Shown in pieces: positions 23,917 through 31,754 of a stretch of DNA of 45,130 bases. The stretch spans positions 1 through 45,130 of the forward strand of contig MGUK01000050.1 in the NCBI GenBank assembly GCA_001799995.1, given 5' to 3'. The stretch is from Elusimicrobia bacterium GWF2_62_30. GTDB taxonomy: Bacteria; Elusimicrobiota; Elusimicrobia; Elusimicrobiales; UBA9959. The notes below the pieces were generated by a model. It was not told the DNA's origin, did not search any database, and saw nothing but the letters and a program-made list of their open reading frames with translations. How positions within the stretch are numbered: the first letter of the stretch is position 1; each line of letters starts with the position of its first letter. The position numbers and the translations under genes were made by a program.

Positions 23917-25064
23917 AAGCTCCTGAGCAAAGCCGCGCTATGGGACCCCGAGCGGGAAATGGTATAGGACAGGACGGTGCTGACAGGGCCGGGAGCTGCG
24001 GTTCCGTTAGGGAACAGGCCGGGCGGGACCGTGCCGGAGCTCAGCAGCAGCGCCGCCAGCCCGAAGCCGAAGCCGGAGGCGGCCTTGTAATCCCCGCAGT
24101 ACTGCTTGAAGCTGCCGTGCGGCACAAGACGGCCGGCGCGGCGGCCGAGTTCCGCCGCCGTCCGGAGATAGACCGCGTCGAGCGCGCAGTCGCCGTCGGC
24201 GCCGGACAGGAGCAGGCCGGTCTCCTCCGGCTTTACCCCGCAGGCAGCCAGGAGGCCGCAGAGAAAATCGGCCGAGGCGGCCGGGTCCAGATAAGTGGAG
24301 GCGTCGTAGCGGTATCTCGCGGTCCTCGCGCCCAGCACCTTCGCTAAAGCGCCCTCGGCGGCGCCGGAGGAAAGCAGGAAGACGGCCGCGCCCTCGCCCG
24401 GGCTGGTGCCGCGGGTAGTTCCCCCGGCCAGCGGCCGCAGCGGTCCGGCGCCGTCCTTCCACAGGCCCTTTTCCTCCGCCGCAAGCAGGTGGTAATAGTT
24501 AAGTTCGTCGGCGCCGCAGACCACGGCGCGCTTTAACCGCCCTTTGGCGAGAGCGGAAACGCCGTGGCCCAGGGCCGCGTCGAAAGAAATGTCCCGGTGA
24601 GCGACCGTGATGTTCTCCCCCTTAATGGCATATTCCAGCGCCAGGCTGGAAGCCGCGGCATTATGCACCGAATTGATGAAATTAGCGGGCTTGGGAAATT
24701 CCTCGCCGTTGAGCACCATATTCTCGAGGAAAGCCGCCGTTTCACCCATCGACCCCAGGCCGGTCCCCATATAAACCCCGGTATCCCCGGCGCAGGCCTC
24801 GGCGGAAAGGCCCGCTTTTTTAGCCGCGAGCAGGGTCATGGTCTGAAGCCGGCCCAGGCGGCGCAGCTTCATCGGGCCGAGCAGGGCCTTCGCCTCGGAC
24901 AGGTCGCAGCGGTAGCCGGCGGTTTTCAACGCCGCTTTTTGTCCCGGATAATCAAGCGGTACCGGCGCCGCGGGCACGGCCGAAAGCAGCTGCTCCGGAG
25001 AGCCGCCGGCCGGGCTTACAAGCCCCGCTTTAAGTATATAAGCGCCGGTATTCTCGTTCTCCAT
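23913..25064 (-). CDS. Catalytically dead ketosynthase (chain-length-factor-like)
   Basis: A 383-residue thiolase-fold protein related to beta-ketoacyl-ACP synthases but without the active residues. The nucleophile Cys is replaced (AHRDISF, probably Asp158), the HGT histidine is lost (SGADGDC), and the second His is Asp (CGDYKAASG, Asp325). The fold signature SPGEGAAVFLLSS is kept. It lies one base after an intact ketosynthase gene, so it should be the KS-beta or chain-length-factor partner of that enzyme and help set polyene length (inference from type II polyketide and aryl polyene systems). Confidence 0.82.
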   Translation of the reverse strand: MENENTGAYILKAGLVSPAGGSPEQLLSAVPAAPVPLDYPGQKAALKTAGYRCDLSEAKALLGPMKLRRLGRLQTMTLLAAKKAGLSAEACAGDTGVYMGTGLGSMGETAAFLENMVLNGEEFPKPANFINSVHNAAASSLALEYAIKGENITVAHRDISFDAALGHGVSALAKGRLKRAVVCGADELNYYHLLAAEEKGLWKDGAGPLRPLAGGTTRGTSPGEGAAVFLLSSGAAEGALAKVLGARTARYRYDASTYLDPAASADFLCGLLAACGVKPEETGLLLSGADGDCALDAVYLRTAAELGRRAGRLVPHGSFKQYCGDYKAASGFGFGLAALLLSSGTVPPGLFPNGTAAPGPVSTVLSYTISRSGSHSAALLRSL

Positions 25065-25065
25065 G

Positions 25066-26262
25066 TTATTGCGCCTGTCCGGCCGCCGAAAGGATAAGGC
25101 AGTTATTATTGCCGCCGAAACCTAGCGAGAGGCTCATAACGTTCGAGAGCTTGCAGGCGGCAAAATCCCGCTGGATCTTTACGGGGCAGGCCGGGTCCTG
25201 CCGGTTCAGGCCGGCATTGGGCGGGACGGCCTGGTGCTGCAGCGCCAGTACGCAGGCCAGCGTCTCGATGGCCCCGGCCGCCGCGAACGTGTGGCCGAAC
25301 GCCCTTTTTATAGACGAAACCGGGGGCGTCTGTTCTCCGAAAACGGCTTTTATGGCGGCCGCTTCGGCGCGGTCGTTGTCCGGGGTGGCGGTGCCGTGCG
25401 CGCTTATATACTGGATGTCGCCGGGAGAAAGCCCGGCGCCGGCCAGCGCGCCGCGCATGGCCCGCTGTATGCCTTCCCCTTCGGGCGAGGGCGCGGCGGC
25501 GTGGTGGGCGTCGCAGGTGGCGGCCCAGCCGGAGAGGCGCGCCAGCACCCTGGCGTTCCTGCGGGCGGCCGACCCGGCGCTTTCAAGCGCCAGCACGGCG
25601 GCCCCTTCGCCGAGCGACATGCCCTTCCTTTCCTCGTCGAAAGGGCGGCAGCCCTGCGGGTCCATGAGCAGCAGCGAACCGAAGCCGTTGACCGTAAGCC
25701 GGCTCAGGGAATCCGTGCCGCCGGCCAGCATGACGTCCGACTCGCCGGAAAGTATCAGCTCGGCCGCCAGGCAGATGGCGTTCTGTCCCGAGGAGCAGGC
25801 GGTGGAGATGGTTTCGCAGGGTCCGTACAGCCCCAGCGTGCCGGCCACCGCGTCGGCCGACGAGGCGCACTCGTGGAAATGGAGAAGTTCCGTCTCGCGG
25901 GCGCCGGTGCGCAACAGGCGCTCGAGGAAAACCTCGCTGTCGGCCATGCCGCCCACGCAGGCCCCGAGGATGACCCCGGCCCGGGCGGGATCGGGCAGCC
26001 CTCCGGGGAAACTTTGGGAGAACGCCTGCCTGGCCGCGGCCACGGCAAGATGGTCGGAGCGGGAACCGCCCCCCAGGCCGCTCAGCGCGGGTAGGTCCGC
26101 CTGGAGCTGGCCCGCCGGGATGCCGGCGTAGCGGGCCGAAGGAAAAAGAGAGAAAGGCCTGAGCCCGTCCCGCCCCTCCTTCAGCGCCTGCCAGGTTTCC
26201 CCGACGGAAGCCCCGGCCGCGGAAAGTATTCCGGCGCCGGTTATTACGACTTCCCTCTTCAT
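25066..26262 (-). CDS. Beta-ketoacyl-ACP synthase (FabF-like)
   Basis: A 398-residue condensing enzyme with an intact Cys-His-His triad: Cys156 in TISTACSSGQNA, His289 in SAHGTATPDNDRAE and His324 in SIKRAFGHTFAAAG, with Lys319. It extends the ACP-bound chain by two carbons from malonyl-ACP. The adjacent dead ketosynthase is its likely partner. It overlaps the ACP gene upstream by 4 bases. It is one of three active condensing enzymes in the cluster. Confidence 0.92.
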   Translation of the reverse strand: MKREVVITGAGILSAAGASVGETWQALKEGRDGLRPFSLFPSARYAGIPAGQLQADLPALSGLGGGSRSDHLAVAAARQAFSQSFPGGLPDPARAGVILGACVGGMADSEVFLERLLRTGARETELLHFHECASSADAVAGTLGLYGPCETISTACSSGQNAICLAAELILSGESDVMLAGGTDSLSRLTVNGFGSLLLMDPQGCRPFDEERKGMSLGEGAAVLALESAGSAARRNARVLARLSGWAATCDAHHAAAPSPEGEGIQRAMRGALAGAGLSPGDIQYISAHGTATPDNDRAEAAAIKAVFGEQTPPVSSIKRAFGHTFAAAGAIETLACVLALQHQAVPPNAGLNRQDPACPVKIQRDFAACKLSNVMSLSLGFGGNNNCLILSAAGQAQ

Positions 26263-26516
26263 TTTGCGGATTTTTTTTCGGTGATATATTCGGCTATGCT
26301 GCGTACCGAAGTCAAAGCTTTGCGTCCTTCGTCCATGTTCACGATCTTGATGCCGTAATTGGCGTTTATCATCACTACCAGCTCCAGCACATCTATGGAG
26401 TCGAGGCCGAGCCCTTCCCCGAACAGCGGGGCGTCGGTATCGATCTCATCCGGGCTTATCTCCAGCTTTAGGCTGGTCACGATATGCTGCTTAAGTTCTT
26501 TTATCAGGTTTTCCAT
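26259..26516 (-). CDS. Acyl carrier protein
   Basis: An 85-residue carrier protein with the phosphopantetheine site Ser40 in GLGLDSIDVLELVV. It carries the growing chain as a thioester. A second, different ACP is at 29248, so the cluster has two carriers, as many aryl polyene clusters do. The gene overlaps the ketosynthase gene by four bases. The ribosome site AGGGAA is inside the short gap after the dehydratase gene. Confidence 0.92.
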   Translation of the reverse strand: MENLIKELKQHIVTSLKLEISPDEIDTDAPLFGEGLGLDSIDVLELVVMINANYGIKIVNMDEGRKALTSVRSIAEYITEKKSAK

Positions 26517-26524
26517 AAAATTCC

Positions 26525-26953
26525 CTATTTCCCGTCGTGCAGATAGAGCTTCAGCTCTCCCCCGGCGATCCGCCGCGCGCCGGAAAGTATCTTCGCTTCC
26601 ACTATGAACATCGGTCCGAGGTTCCTGGTGACCTCCACTTCAATGCGCAGCGGCTCGTCCAGCTCCGGCCGCCTGTTGAAAGAGAACAACGAGACCCCCG
26701 CGAGAAAACCCAGGCCGGAAGCCCGGGCGCCTGATCTTGCGAGATACCCGAACATGGCCGCCACGGTCTGCGCCGCGCATTCTATCAGCGCGGGCTCGGC
26801 GACCGCGCCGCCGCTTACCCCGTAATCTCCCCGCCGAAACGTCTTGGCGGCGGCACCGCGGGTTTCAGAGGCTTCCAGCAGCGCGTCTATCATCACCACC
26901 GGAGCCCGGTGGGGCAGAAGTTCGAGAACGGGGGTATCCTGGAGGGCCGGCAT
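26525..26953 (-). CDS. Hot-dog dehydratase (ApeP-like)
   Basis: A 142-residue protein of the ApeP / FabA-like hot-dog group. The catalytic His15 is in LLPHRAPVVMID and a Glu (about 58) is in EPALIECAAQTVA. It should dehydrate 3-hydroxyacyl-ACP intermediates together with the enzyme at 22183. In characterised aryl polyene systems two dehydratases of these two types occur. It starts 15 bases after the radical SAM gene. Confidence 0.83.
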   Translation of the reverse strand: MPALQDTPVLELLPHRAPVVMIDALLEASETRGAAAKTFRRGDYGVSGGAVAEPALIECAAQTVAAMFGYLARSGARASGLGFLAGVSLFSFNRRPELDEPLRIEVEVTRNLGPMFIVEAKILSGARRIAGGELKLYLHDGK

Positions 26954-26968
26954 AAAAATAATTTTACT

Positions 26969-28333
26969 TTATCGGCAGAGATATTCCCATAGGGGCCCGC
27001 TGCGGCCGCGCGCCCGCAGGCGCTGCATGAGCTTGAGGTTCTTCTCATAGTCGCGGGGCAGCAGCCAGTTCCCTGCGCCGGCGGTCTCTTGCGCTACCAG
27101 CTTTTCAAGGGAAGCGGAGTCGAAGCCGGGGGCGAAGTAAAAAGCCGGTTCCAGGCCGTAGCCGCCGGGCCCGGCGCCTTTTTCGGCGGCCGCCAGGCGG
27201 GCCAGCGGCGTGCCCGGGAAAATGCGCATGCCCATCGCGGCGAAAAAAACGGTCAGCTTCTGTTCGCGCGTGCGCGCCATGGTCTCTTTTATGGTGTCTG
27301 CGGTCTCGCCGGGGCCGCCGAAGATGAGGTAATGCGCGGACGGTATGCCGGCCTTGAAAGCTTCCGCCCCGGCTTTCGAAATATCCGCGTAGCAAAAGTT
27401 CTTGCCGTAGGCCTTCAGCACCGGGTCGGAGAAGGAATCCGAGCCGAACTCTATGTGGGTAAGGCCGGCGCGCTTGAGCGCGGCCAGGTACCCGCCGTCC
27501 ACGGCGGCGGGCGAGAAGAAGGCGCCCCATTTCGCCGGCGTGCCCAGTTTTATCAGCGCTTCAGCCAGCGCCAGCTCCTTCTCCCTGTCCATATTGAAGA
27601 CCGAATCGGTGAAAAAAACGTAGTCCACGCCGCAATCTTTGCGCAGGCGGGCCACCTCGTCGGCCACTGCCTCCGGGTTAAAGGCATAGGCCGAGCGGCC
27701 GTCTATCAGCGGGTAAGTGCAGTAGACGCAGTTCAGCGGGCAGCCGGTCTTGGTCTGCACGCCAATCATCCCGGAGCTGCGCCAGTAATACTGCAGGAGG
27801 TCCTTTTGATGGTCCGCCCCGCCCGGCGACACCGGGGGGCGGGCGCCGCCCGCCAGGGCCGGGCGCTTTTGGGAATAGACGTAGCCAAGCGCGGCGGGGT
27901 CCTTGCCCAGCGCTAAGGCGTCGGCCAGCGCGCAAAGGGCTTCCTCCCCCCTGCCCGCTATGCCGTAATCGGCACCGAGCCGGGCTACCAGTTCCGCGGG
28001 AAAGATGGAGAAGCCGCTGCCGCCGAGGACGACGGGCGCGGACGAGCAGGCCCGGAGGCCGGCCACCAGCGCGGCATAGCCGTCTATGTAGGAGCGCTGG
28101 GTGCAGGAATCGGTATTGTCTATATTGCGCAGCGAGACGCCGACCAGGAAGGGTTCGTCCAGGCGGACTTTTTCGGCCAGCTCCTTCAGGGAGCCGGTCA
28201 GCATATCGTACTGTGAAACCGCGTAGCCGCGCGTCTTCAGCGCGGCCGCGAGCCTCGGCAGCGCCGCCGGGTAGGCCGGGTAGGGTGAAACCTCGGTATT
28301 GGCCGAAACGAGGAGGATCTTTTTCTTATCCAT
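26969..28333 (-). CDS. B12-binding-type radical SAM protein
   Basis: A 454-residue protein with an N-terminal cobalamin-binding-type Rossmann domain (ILLVSANTEVSPYPAYP, then VVLGGSGFSIFPAELV with GIAGRGEEAL) and a radical SAM core. The cluster-binding motif is CPLNCVYC (Cys198, Cys202, Cys205), and a gly-rich YLIFGGPGET follows. Members act as methylases, ring-forming enzymes or other C-C chemistry catalysts. A few related proteins are annotated as lipid-biosynthesis B12/radical SAM enzymes, which fits this setting. What it does here is unknown; candidate roles are C-methylation or remodelling of the polyene or its fatty tail. It overlaps the acyltransferase gene by 8 bases. Confidence 0.85.
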   Translation of the reverse strand: MDKKKILLVSANTEVSPYPAYPAALPRLAAALKTRGYAVSQYDMLTGSLKELAEKVRLDEPFLVGVSLRNIDNTDSCTQRSYIDGYAALVAGLRACSSAPVVLGGSGFSIFPAELVARLGADYGIAGRGEEALCALADALALGKDPAALGYVYSQKRPALAGGARPPVSPGGADHQKDLLQYYWRSSGMIGVQTKTGCPLNCVYCTYPLIDGRSAYAFNPEAVADEVARLRKDCGVDYVFFTDSVFNMDREKELALAEALIKLGTPAKWGAFFSPAAVDGGYLAALKRAGLTHIEFGSDSFSDPVLKAYGKNFCYADISKAGAEAFKAGIPSAHYLIFGGPGETADTIKETMARTREQKLTVFFAAMGMRIFPGTPLARLAAAEKGAGPGGYGLEPAFYFAPGFDSASLEKLVAQETAGAGNWLLPRDYEKNLKLMQRLRARGRSGPLWEYLCR

Positions 28334-29246
28334 GCGATTCCCAGAAAGGGTAAAAATTGAACCACTGCAGCGGGTTCTCCGCCAGGAACGCTTCCAGGTG
28401 CAGGGCGAAGTGCGCCGCGTACTTTTTCAGCGGTTCCTTTTCGGCGCCGGTCCCTTCCAGCGCCGGCAGTACCGGCGGCCAGGCCTTGAGGCTGTAGGCA
28501 TACGCGCCGGTACGCGCCGCGAAGGTATGGATGAGGGGCGCGCCGGCCGCGGCGGCCACGGCATAAGGCCAGAGCGGGAAAGCGGCCTCGCCGCCGAGGA
28601 AAGGCAGCTTCGCGGTGCGCCCCCCCAGGGTCCTATCCCCGTGCATGGCGACCACCTCGCCCCGGCCCAGCGCTTCCACCAGGGCCAGGCTGTCGCCCGG
28701 AGAGCCGCTGACTCCGATCACGCGGATATTGGAGGTCTTTACGGACCGCTGCAAAAGCCTGCGCACGTTCTCGGCCTCTCCTTCGAACCTGACCACGTTG
28801 ACGGTTATGTTCTTGCCGCCCAGCAGAGACACGGCCGCTTCCCAGCCGCCCGCGTGCGCCCCCAGGAGCACCAGGCCTTTGCCGGCCGCCGCCGCGGCCG
28901 TGATATGGGAATAGCCCTCTTCGGCGACCCTGAAACGGCTCGGGTCGTCGCCCACGGCGATGCGGTCCAGCAGCACCTGGCCGAAACAGAAAAAATGGAG
29001 GTAGGAATAATAAAAACGGCGCAGCGCCCCGCACTTGAACTGCCGGCGCAGGTAGTCAGAAGAGGCTTTAAAGGCTTCGGGGGCGAAGAAGAGGAAGTAG
29101 AAGGAGACGGGCAGCAGCAGCAGGTAGGCGGCCCGGAGGCCCAGGAGGCGCAGGACCCTGATGAAGAGCCAGTTCCCGAAATACCCGCCCCTCGTCCTGC
29201 CTGTCCAGGGGCGGCGGCTTTCCTGCGCTTTTGTTAGCGGGTCCAC
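28326..29246 (-). CDS. LpxL/HtrB-type lysophospholipid acyltransferase
   Basis: A 306-residue membrane-anchored acyltransferase. The HxxxxE motif is GAHAGGWE (His131, Glu136), followed by VAMHGDRTLGG, matching the late acyltransferase family that acylates lipid A. The N-terminus has a hydrophobic segment (AAYLLLLPVSFYFLFF). It probably joins the polyene acyl chain to a lipid or glycolipid acceptor (inference from aryl polyene lipids). The start is uncertain: the GTG at 29246 abuts the ACP stop and its only GAGG lies too close, so a start further inside is possible. Confidence 0.83.
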   Translation of the reverse strand: MDPLTKAQESRRPWTGRTRGGYFGNWLFIRVLRLLGLRAAYLLLLPVSFYFLFFAPEAFKASSDYLRRQFKCGALRRFYYSYLHFFCFGQVLLDRIAVGDDPSRFRVAEEGYSHITAAAAAGKGLVLLGAHAGGWEAAVSLLGGKNITVNVVRFEGEAENVRRLLQRSVKTSNIRVIGVSGSPGDSLALVEALGRGEVVAMHGDRTLGGRTAKLPFLGGEAAFPLWPYAVAAAAGAPLIHTFAARTGAYAYSLKAWPPVLPALEGTGAEKEPLKKYAAHFALHLEAFLAENPLQWFNFYPFWESHG

Positions 29247-29247
29247 C

Positions 29248-29496
29248 TCAGGGATTTTTCAGCTTGTTGATGCAATCGTAAAGCTGGTCGAGCGTGCGTA
29301 TTTCGCGGGCCTCGGCTTCCTGTATCCTGCAGCCGAACTTCTTTTCCATCGTGACGACGATGTCCACCGCGTCCAGGCTGTCCAGGCCGAGCTCCTCGTG
29401 AAGTTTGGTCCCGGGTTCTTTGAGGCTGGCCGGGTTCAGTTCGAACTGTTCCGCCAGGATCTTATTAACCTCTTCGACGATTTCTTCGCGTGTCAT
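29248..29496 (-). CDS. Acyl carrier protein
   Basis: An 82-residue ACP with the phosphopantetheine serine at Ser40 (ELGLDSLDAVDIVV). It differs from the ACP at 26259 in sequence, suggesting division of labour, for example one for the aryl starter and one for elongation (inference). A good ribosome site (GGAGGG) precedes the ATG. It overlaps the upstream ketosynthase gene by 4 bases. Confidence 0.92.
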   Translation of the reverse strand: MTREEIVEEVNKILAEQFELNPASLKEPGTKLHEELGLDSLDAVDIVVTMEKKFGCRIQEAEAREIRTLDQLYDCINKLKNP

Positions 29497-30746
29497 ATCC
29501 CTCCAGGGAGATCAGGCTCGAGATCAAGTATTATCGCGGCGTTGGTGCCGCCGAATCCGAACGAATCCGAGAGCACGTGCCGCAGTTTCGCCGGCCTTGC
29601 CTCGCGCACCACGTTTATCCCGGCGCACTCGGGATCGGCCTCTTCGAAATTTATGTTGGGCGCGATAAAGCCGCCCTTCGCCATCAGGATGCAGTAGACC
29701 AGCTCGCTGGCCCCCGCCATCCAGCATTCGTGACCGGTCATCGACTTGGTGGACGAGACCGGCACGGAAGTGCCGAAAACGCGGGCTATCATTTTAGCCT
29801 CGGCCGCGTCCCCCGCCGGGGTGGACGTAGCATGCGCGTTGATATAGTTTATCATTTCCGGGGCCAGGCCCGCATCGGCGAGGGCGTGGCGCACGGCCCG
29901 TTCGGAGCCTTCGCTGCTGGGCAGGGACAGGTGGGCGCCGTCCGAGGAAAAACCGTAGCCGCTTATCACGGCGTGTACCCGGGCCCCCCGCCGGAGGGCG
30001 TGCGCCAGGTCTTCCAGCACCAGGCAGGCCCCGCCGCCGCTGGGGACCAGGCCGCTGCGCCCTTTGTCGAAAGGCCGCGAGGCTTTCTGCGGGGCGTCCT
30101 CCTGCACGGAAAAAGCGTTCAGCGCGTCGAAAGCGGCCATGGATTCCAAGCCGGTCTCCTGCGCGCCGCCGGCTATTACGATGTCCTGCAGGCCGGAACG
30201 TATCAGCATCAGGCCCTGGCCTACCGCGTGGGCGCCGCTGGCGCAGGCGGCGCTCAGCGTCCAGTTGGCCCCGCGGATGCCGAACCGGGACCCGAGGTTC
30301 ATCGTTACCGTGGAGTTCATGCCCTGGAAAACGCTGCCGCTGCCGATAAAGTGGGTTTCTTTCTCCCTGCGCAGGGTGTCCACGGCTTCCACGGCCGCGG
30401 AAATACAGCTGTCGTTGCCGAAGACCACGCCGCAGCGGCCGGAGCCGCGCAGCTCAGGGGTGAGGGCCGCGTCCTTAATCGCGTCGCTGGCGGCGCAGCA
30501 GCCGTACAGCGCCGGCTGCCCCATCGTCTTGAGCGCTTTGCGGTCCAGGCCGTAATCGGCCGGCTTTAGCTCTTTAACTTTTCCGGTCAGGGCGGAGCGG
30601 AAGCCCAGGCTCTTGCGCGCCTCGTCCAGCACTATACCGGAGCGGCCAAGGCGCAGCGATTCCGTGACTTCGGCGGGCGTGATCCCTATCGAGGAGATTA
30701 TCCCTATCCCGGTCACGGCTACCTGGCGTTTTGAATTGTTTTGCAT
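29493..30746 (-). CDS. Beta-ketoacyl-ACP synthase (FabB/FabF-like)
   Basis: A 417-residue condensing enzyme with Cys168 in TLSAACASGAHA, His305 in NAHATSTP and His339 in SSTKSMTGHECWMAG (Lys334). All catalytic residues are present. The C-terminus (DSFGFGGTNAAIIL) is intact. It begins 13 bases after the ketoreductase stop, without an obvious Shine-Dalgarno, so it is probably expressed by coupling. It could initiate or elongate the aryl polyene; three active ketosynthases plus a dead one suggest specialised roles. Confidence 0.92.
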   Translation of the reverse strand: MQNNSKRQVAVTGIGIISSIGITPAEVTESLRLGRSGIVLDEARKSLGFRSALTGKVKELKPADYGLDRKALKTMGQPALYGCCAASDAIKDAALTPELRGSGRCGVVFGNDSCISAAVEAVDTLRREKETHFIGSGSVFQGMNSTVTMNLGSRFGIRGANWTLSAACASGAHAVGQGLMLIRSGLQDIVIAGGAQETGLESMAAFDALNAFSVQEDAPQKASRPFDKGRSGLVPSGGGACLVLEDLAHALRRGARVHAVISGYGFSSDGAHLSLPSSEGSERAVRHALADAGLAPEMINYINAHATSTPAGDAAEAKMIARVFGTSVPVSSTKSMTGHECWMAGASELVYCILMAKGGFIAPNINFEEADPECAGINVVREARPAKLRHVLSDSFGFGGTNAAIILDLEPDLPGGI

Positions 30747-30759
30747 TTAACCGACCGGC

Positions 30760-31485
30760 CTACATGTATATCCCGCCGTTCACCGGTATGACCGCCCCGG
30801 TCACATACGCGGCGCCCTGCGAGCACAAAAAAGAAACTACGGCCGCTACTTCTTCCGGGGTCCCCAGCCTTCCGGCGGGGATGCGCTTTTTTATTTCTTC
30901 TATCGGCAGGCCTTCCAGCATGGCCGTGTCGATGAAGCCCGGGGTGACGGCGTTCACGGTAATTCCGCGCTTGCCCACTTCGGACGCCAGGGCTTTTGTG
31001 GCGCCGATAAGCCCGGCCTTGGCCGCCGAGTAATTTACCTGCCCGGCCTGCCCGGCCTGCCCGGCGGTGGAGGAGATGTTCACCACCCTGCCCTTGCGCT
31101 GCAGCAGCATCTCTTTAATGACGGGGCGAGTTATATTATAGAATCCGGTTAAATTAGTGTCAATGACGCCGTGCCAGTCCTCGTCCTTCATCCAGACCAT
31201 CAGGGAATCGGCGCGGATGCCGGCGTTGTTTACCAGGGCGTACAGGGGGCCGTTCTTTTCCATCCAGGCGGTCACTACGTCCGTGGATTCTTTTTTGCCT
31301 ACATCGAAGCAGAGCAACTCCGCGGAGCCGCCCGCGCGGGCTATCTCGGCTAGCGCGGCCTGGGCGTCGGGGCCGTCCTTGCGGCAGTTCACTATCACGT
31401 GGAAGCCGTCGCGGGCCAGCGCCAGGGCTATGGCCCTGCCTATGCCTTTGCTGGCCCCGGTAACGAGCGCGGTTTTTTTCTCCAT
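30760..31485 (-). CDS. 3-oxoacyl-ACP reductase (FabG-like SDR)
   Basis: A 241-residue short-chain dehydrogenase with the NADPH motif TGASKGIG (10-17), NNAG, and the catalytic Ser139-Tyr152-Lys156 (ISSTAG and NYSAAK). It reduces the beta-keto group after each condensation. Before the active Tyr lies an unusual GQAGQAGQ stretch, encoded by a short triplicated GCCTGCCCG-like DNA repeat, but overall loop length is normal. AAGGA lies 7 bases upstream of the ATG. The 269-bp gap before it, filled by repeat D, is the only break in the cluster. Confidence 0.93.
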   Translation of the reverse strand: MEKKTALVTGASKGIGRAIALALARDGFHVIVNCRKDGPDAQAALAEIARAGGSAELLCFDVGKKESTDVVTAWMEKNGPLYALVNNAGIRADSLMVWMKDEDWHGVIDTNLTGFYNITRPVIKEMLLQRKGRVVNISSTAGQAGQAGQVNYSAAKAGLIGATKALASEVGKRGITVNAVTPGFIDTAMLEGLPIEEIKKRIPAGRLGTPEEVAAVVSFLCSQGAAYVTGAVIPVNGGIYM

Positions 31486-31526
31486 AAAATGTCCTTAACA
31501 CCTTTTGCGATAGACTGCCGGCATTC

Positions 31527-31706
31527 GCCGCGGGGACCGGAACGCAAACCGCGCGAAGACCTGTCGCTTCGCTCCATCCGGCGGCCGCCGCGTGGAGAGG
31601 GTTATCAAAACGCGGGTCTCGCACACCGTGCTCGCCCTCATCACTCAGCCTCGGCGCTTACGCAAGCCTCGGCTTCCGTGAAGGTTTTGCTAACCCTCTC
31701 CACGCG
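31527..31706. repeat. Dispersed palindromic intergenic repeat, copy D with extra left end
   Basis: The complete unit at 31589-31706 (118 bp) has ends CGCGTGGAGAGGGTTATC and, inverted, CGCGTGGAGAGGGTTAGC; over 23 bases the ends differ at one position. The centre has GCACACCGTGC. A partial copy (CGCGGGGACCGGAACGCAAA) lies at 31530-31549, and the end type matches copy A. It fills the gap between the C45-type hydrolase and ketoreductase genes inside the polyene cluster. Confidence 0.8.
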
Positions 31707-31754
31707 TCATCCGCGGGTTTGCCAAGGTCCCGGGCGGTCCGTCCCTCCAAAGAC

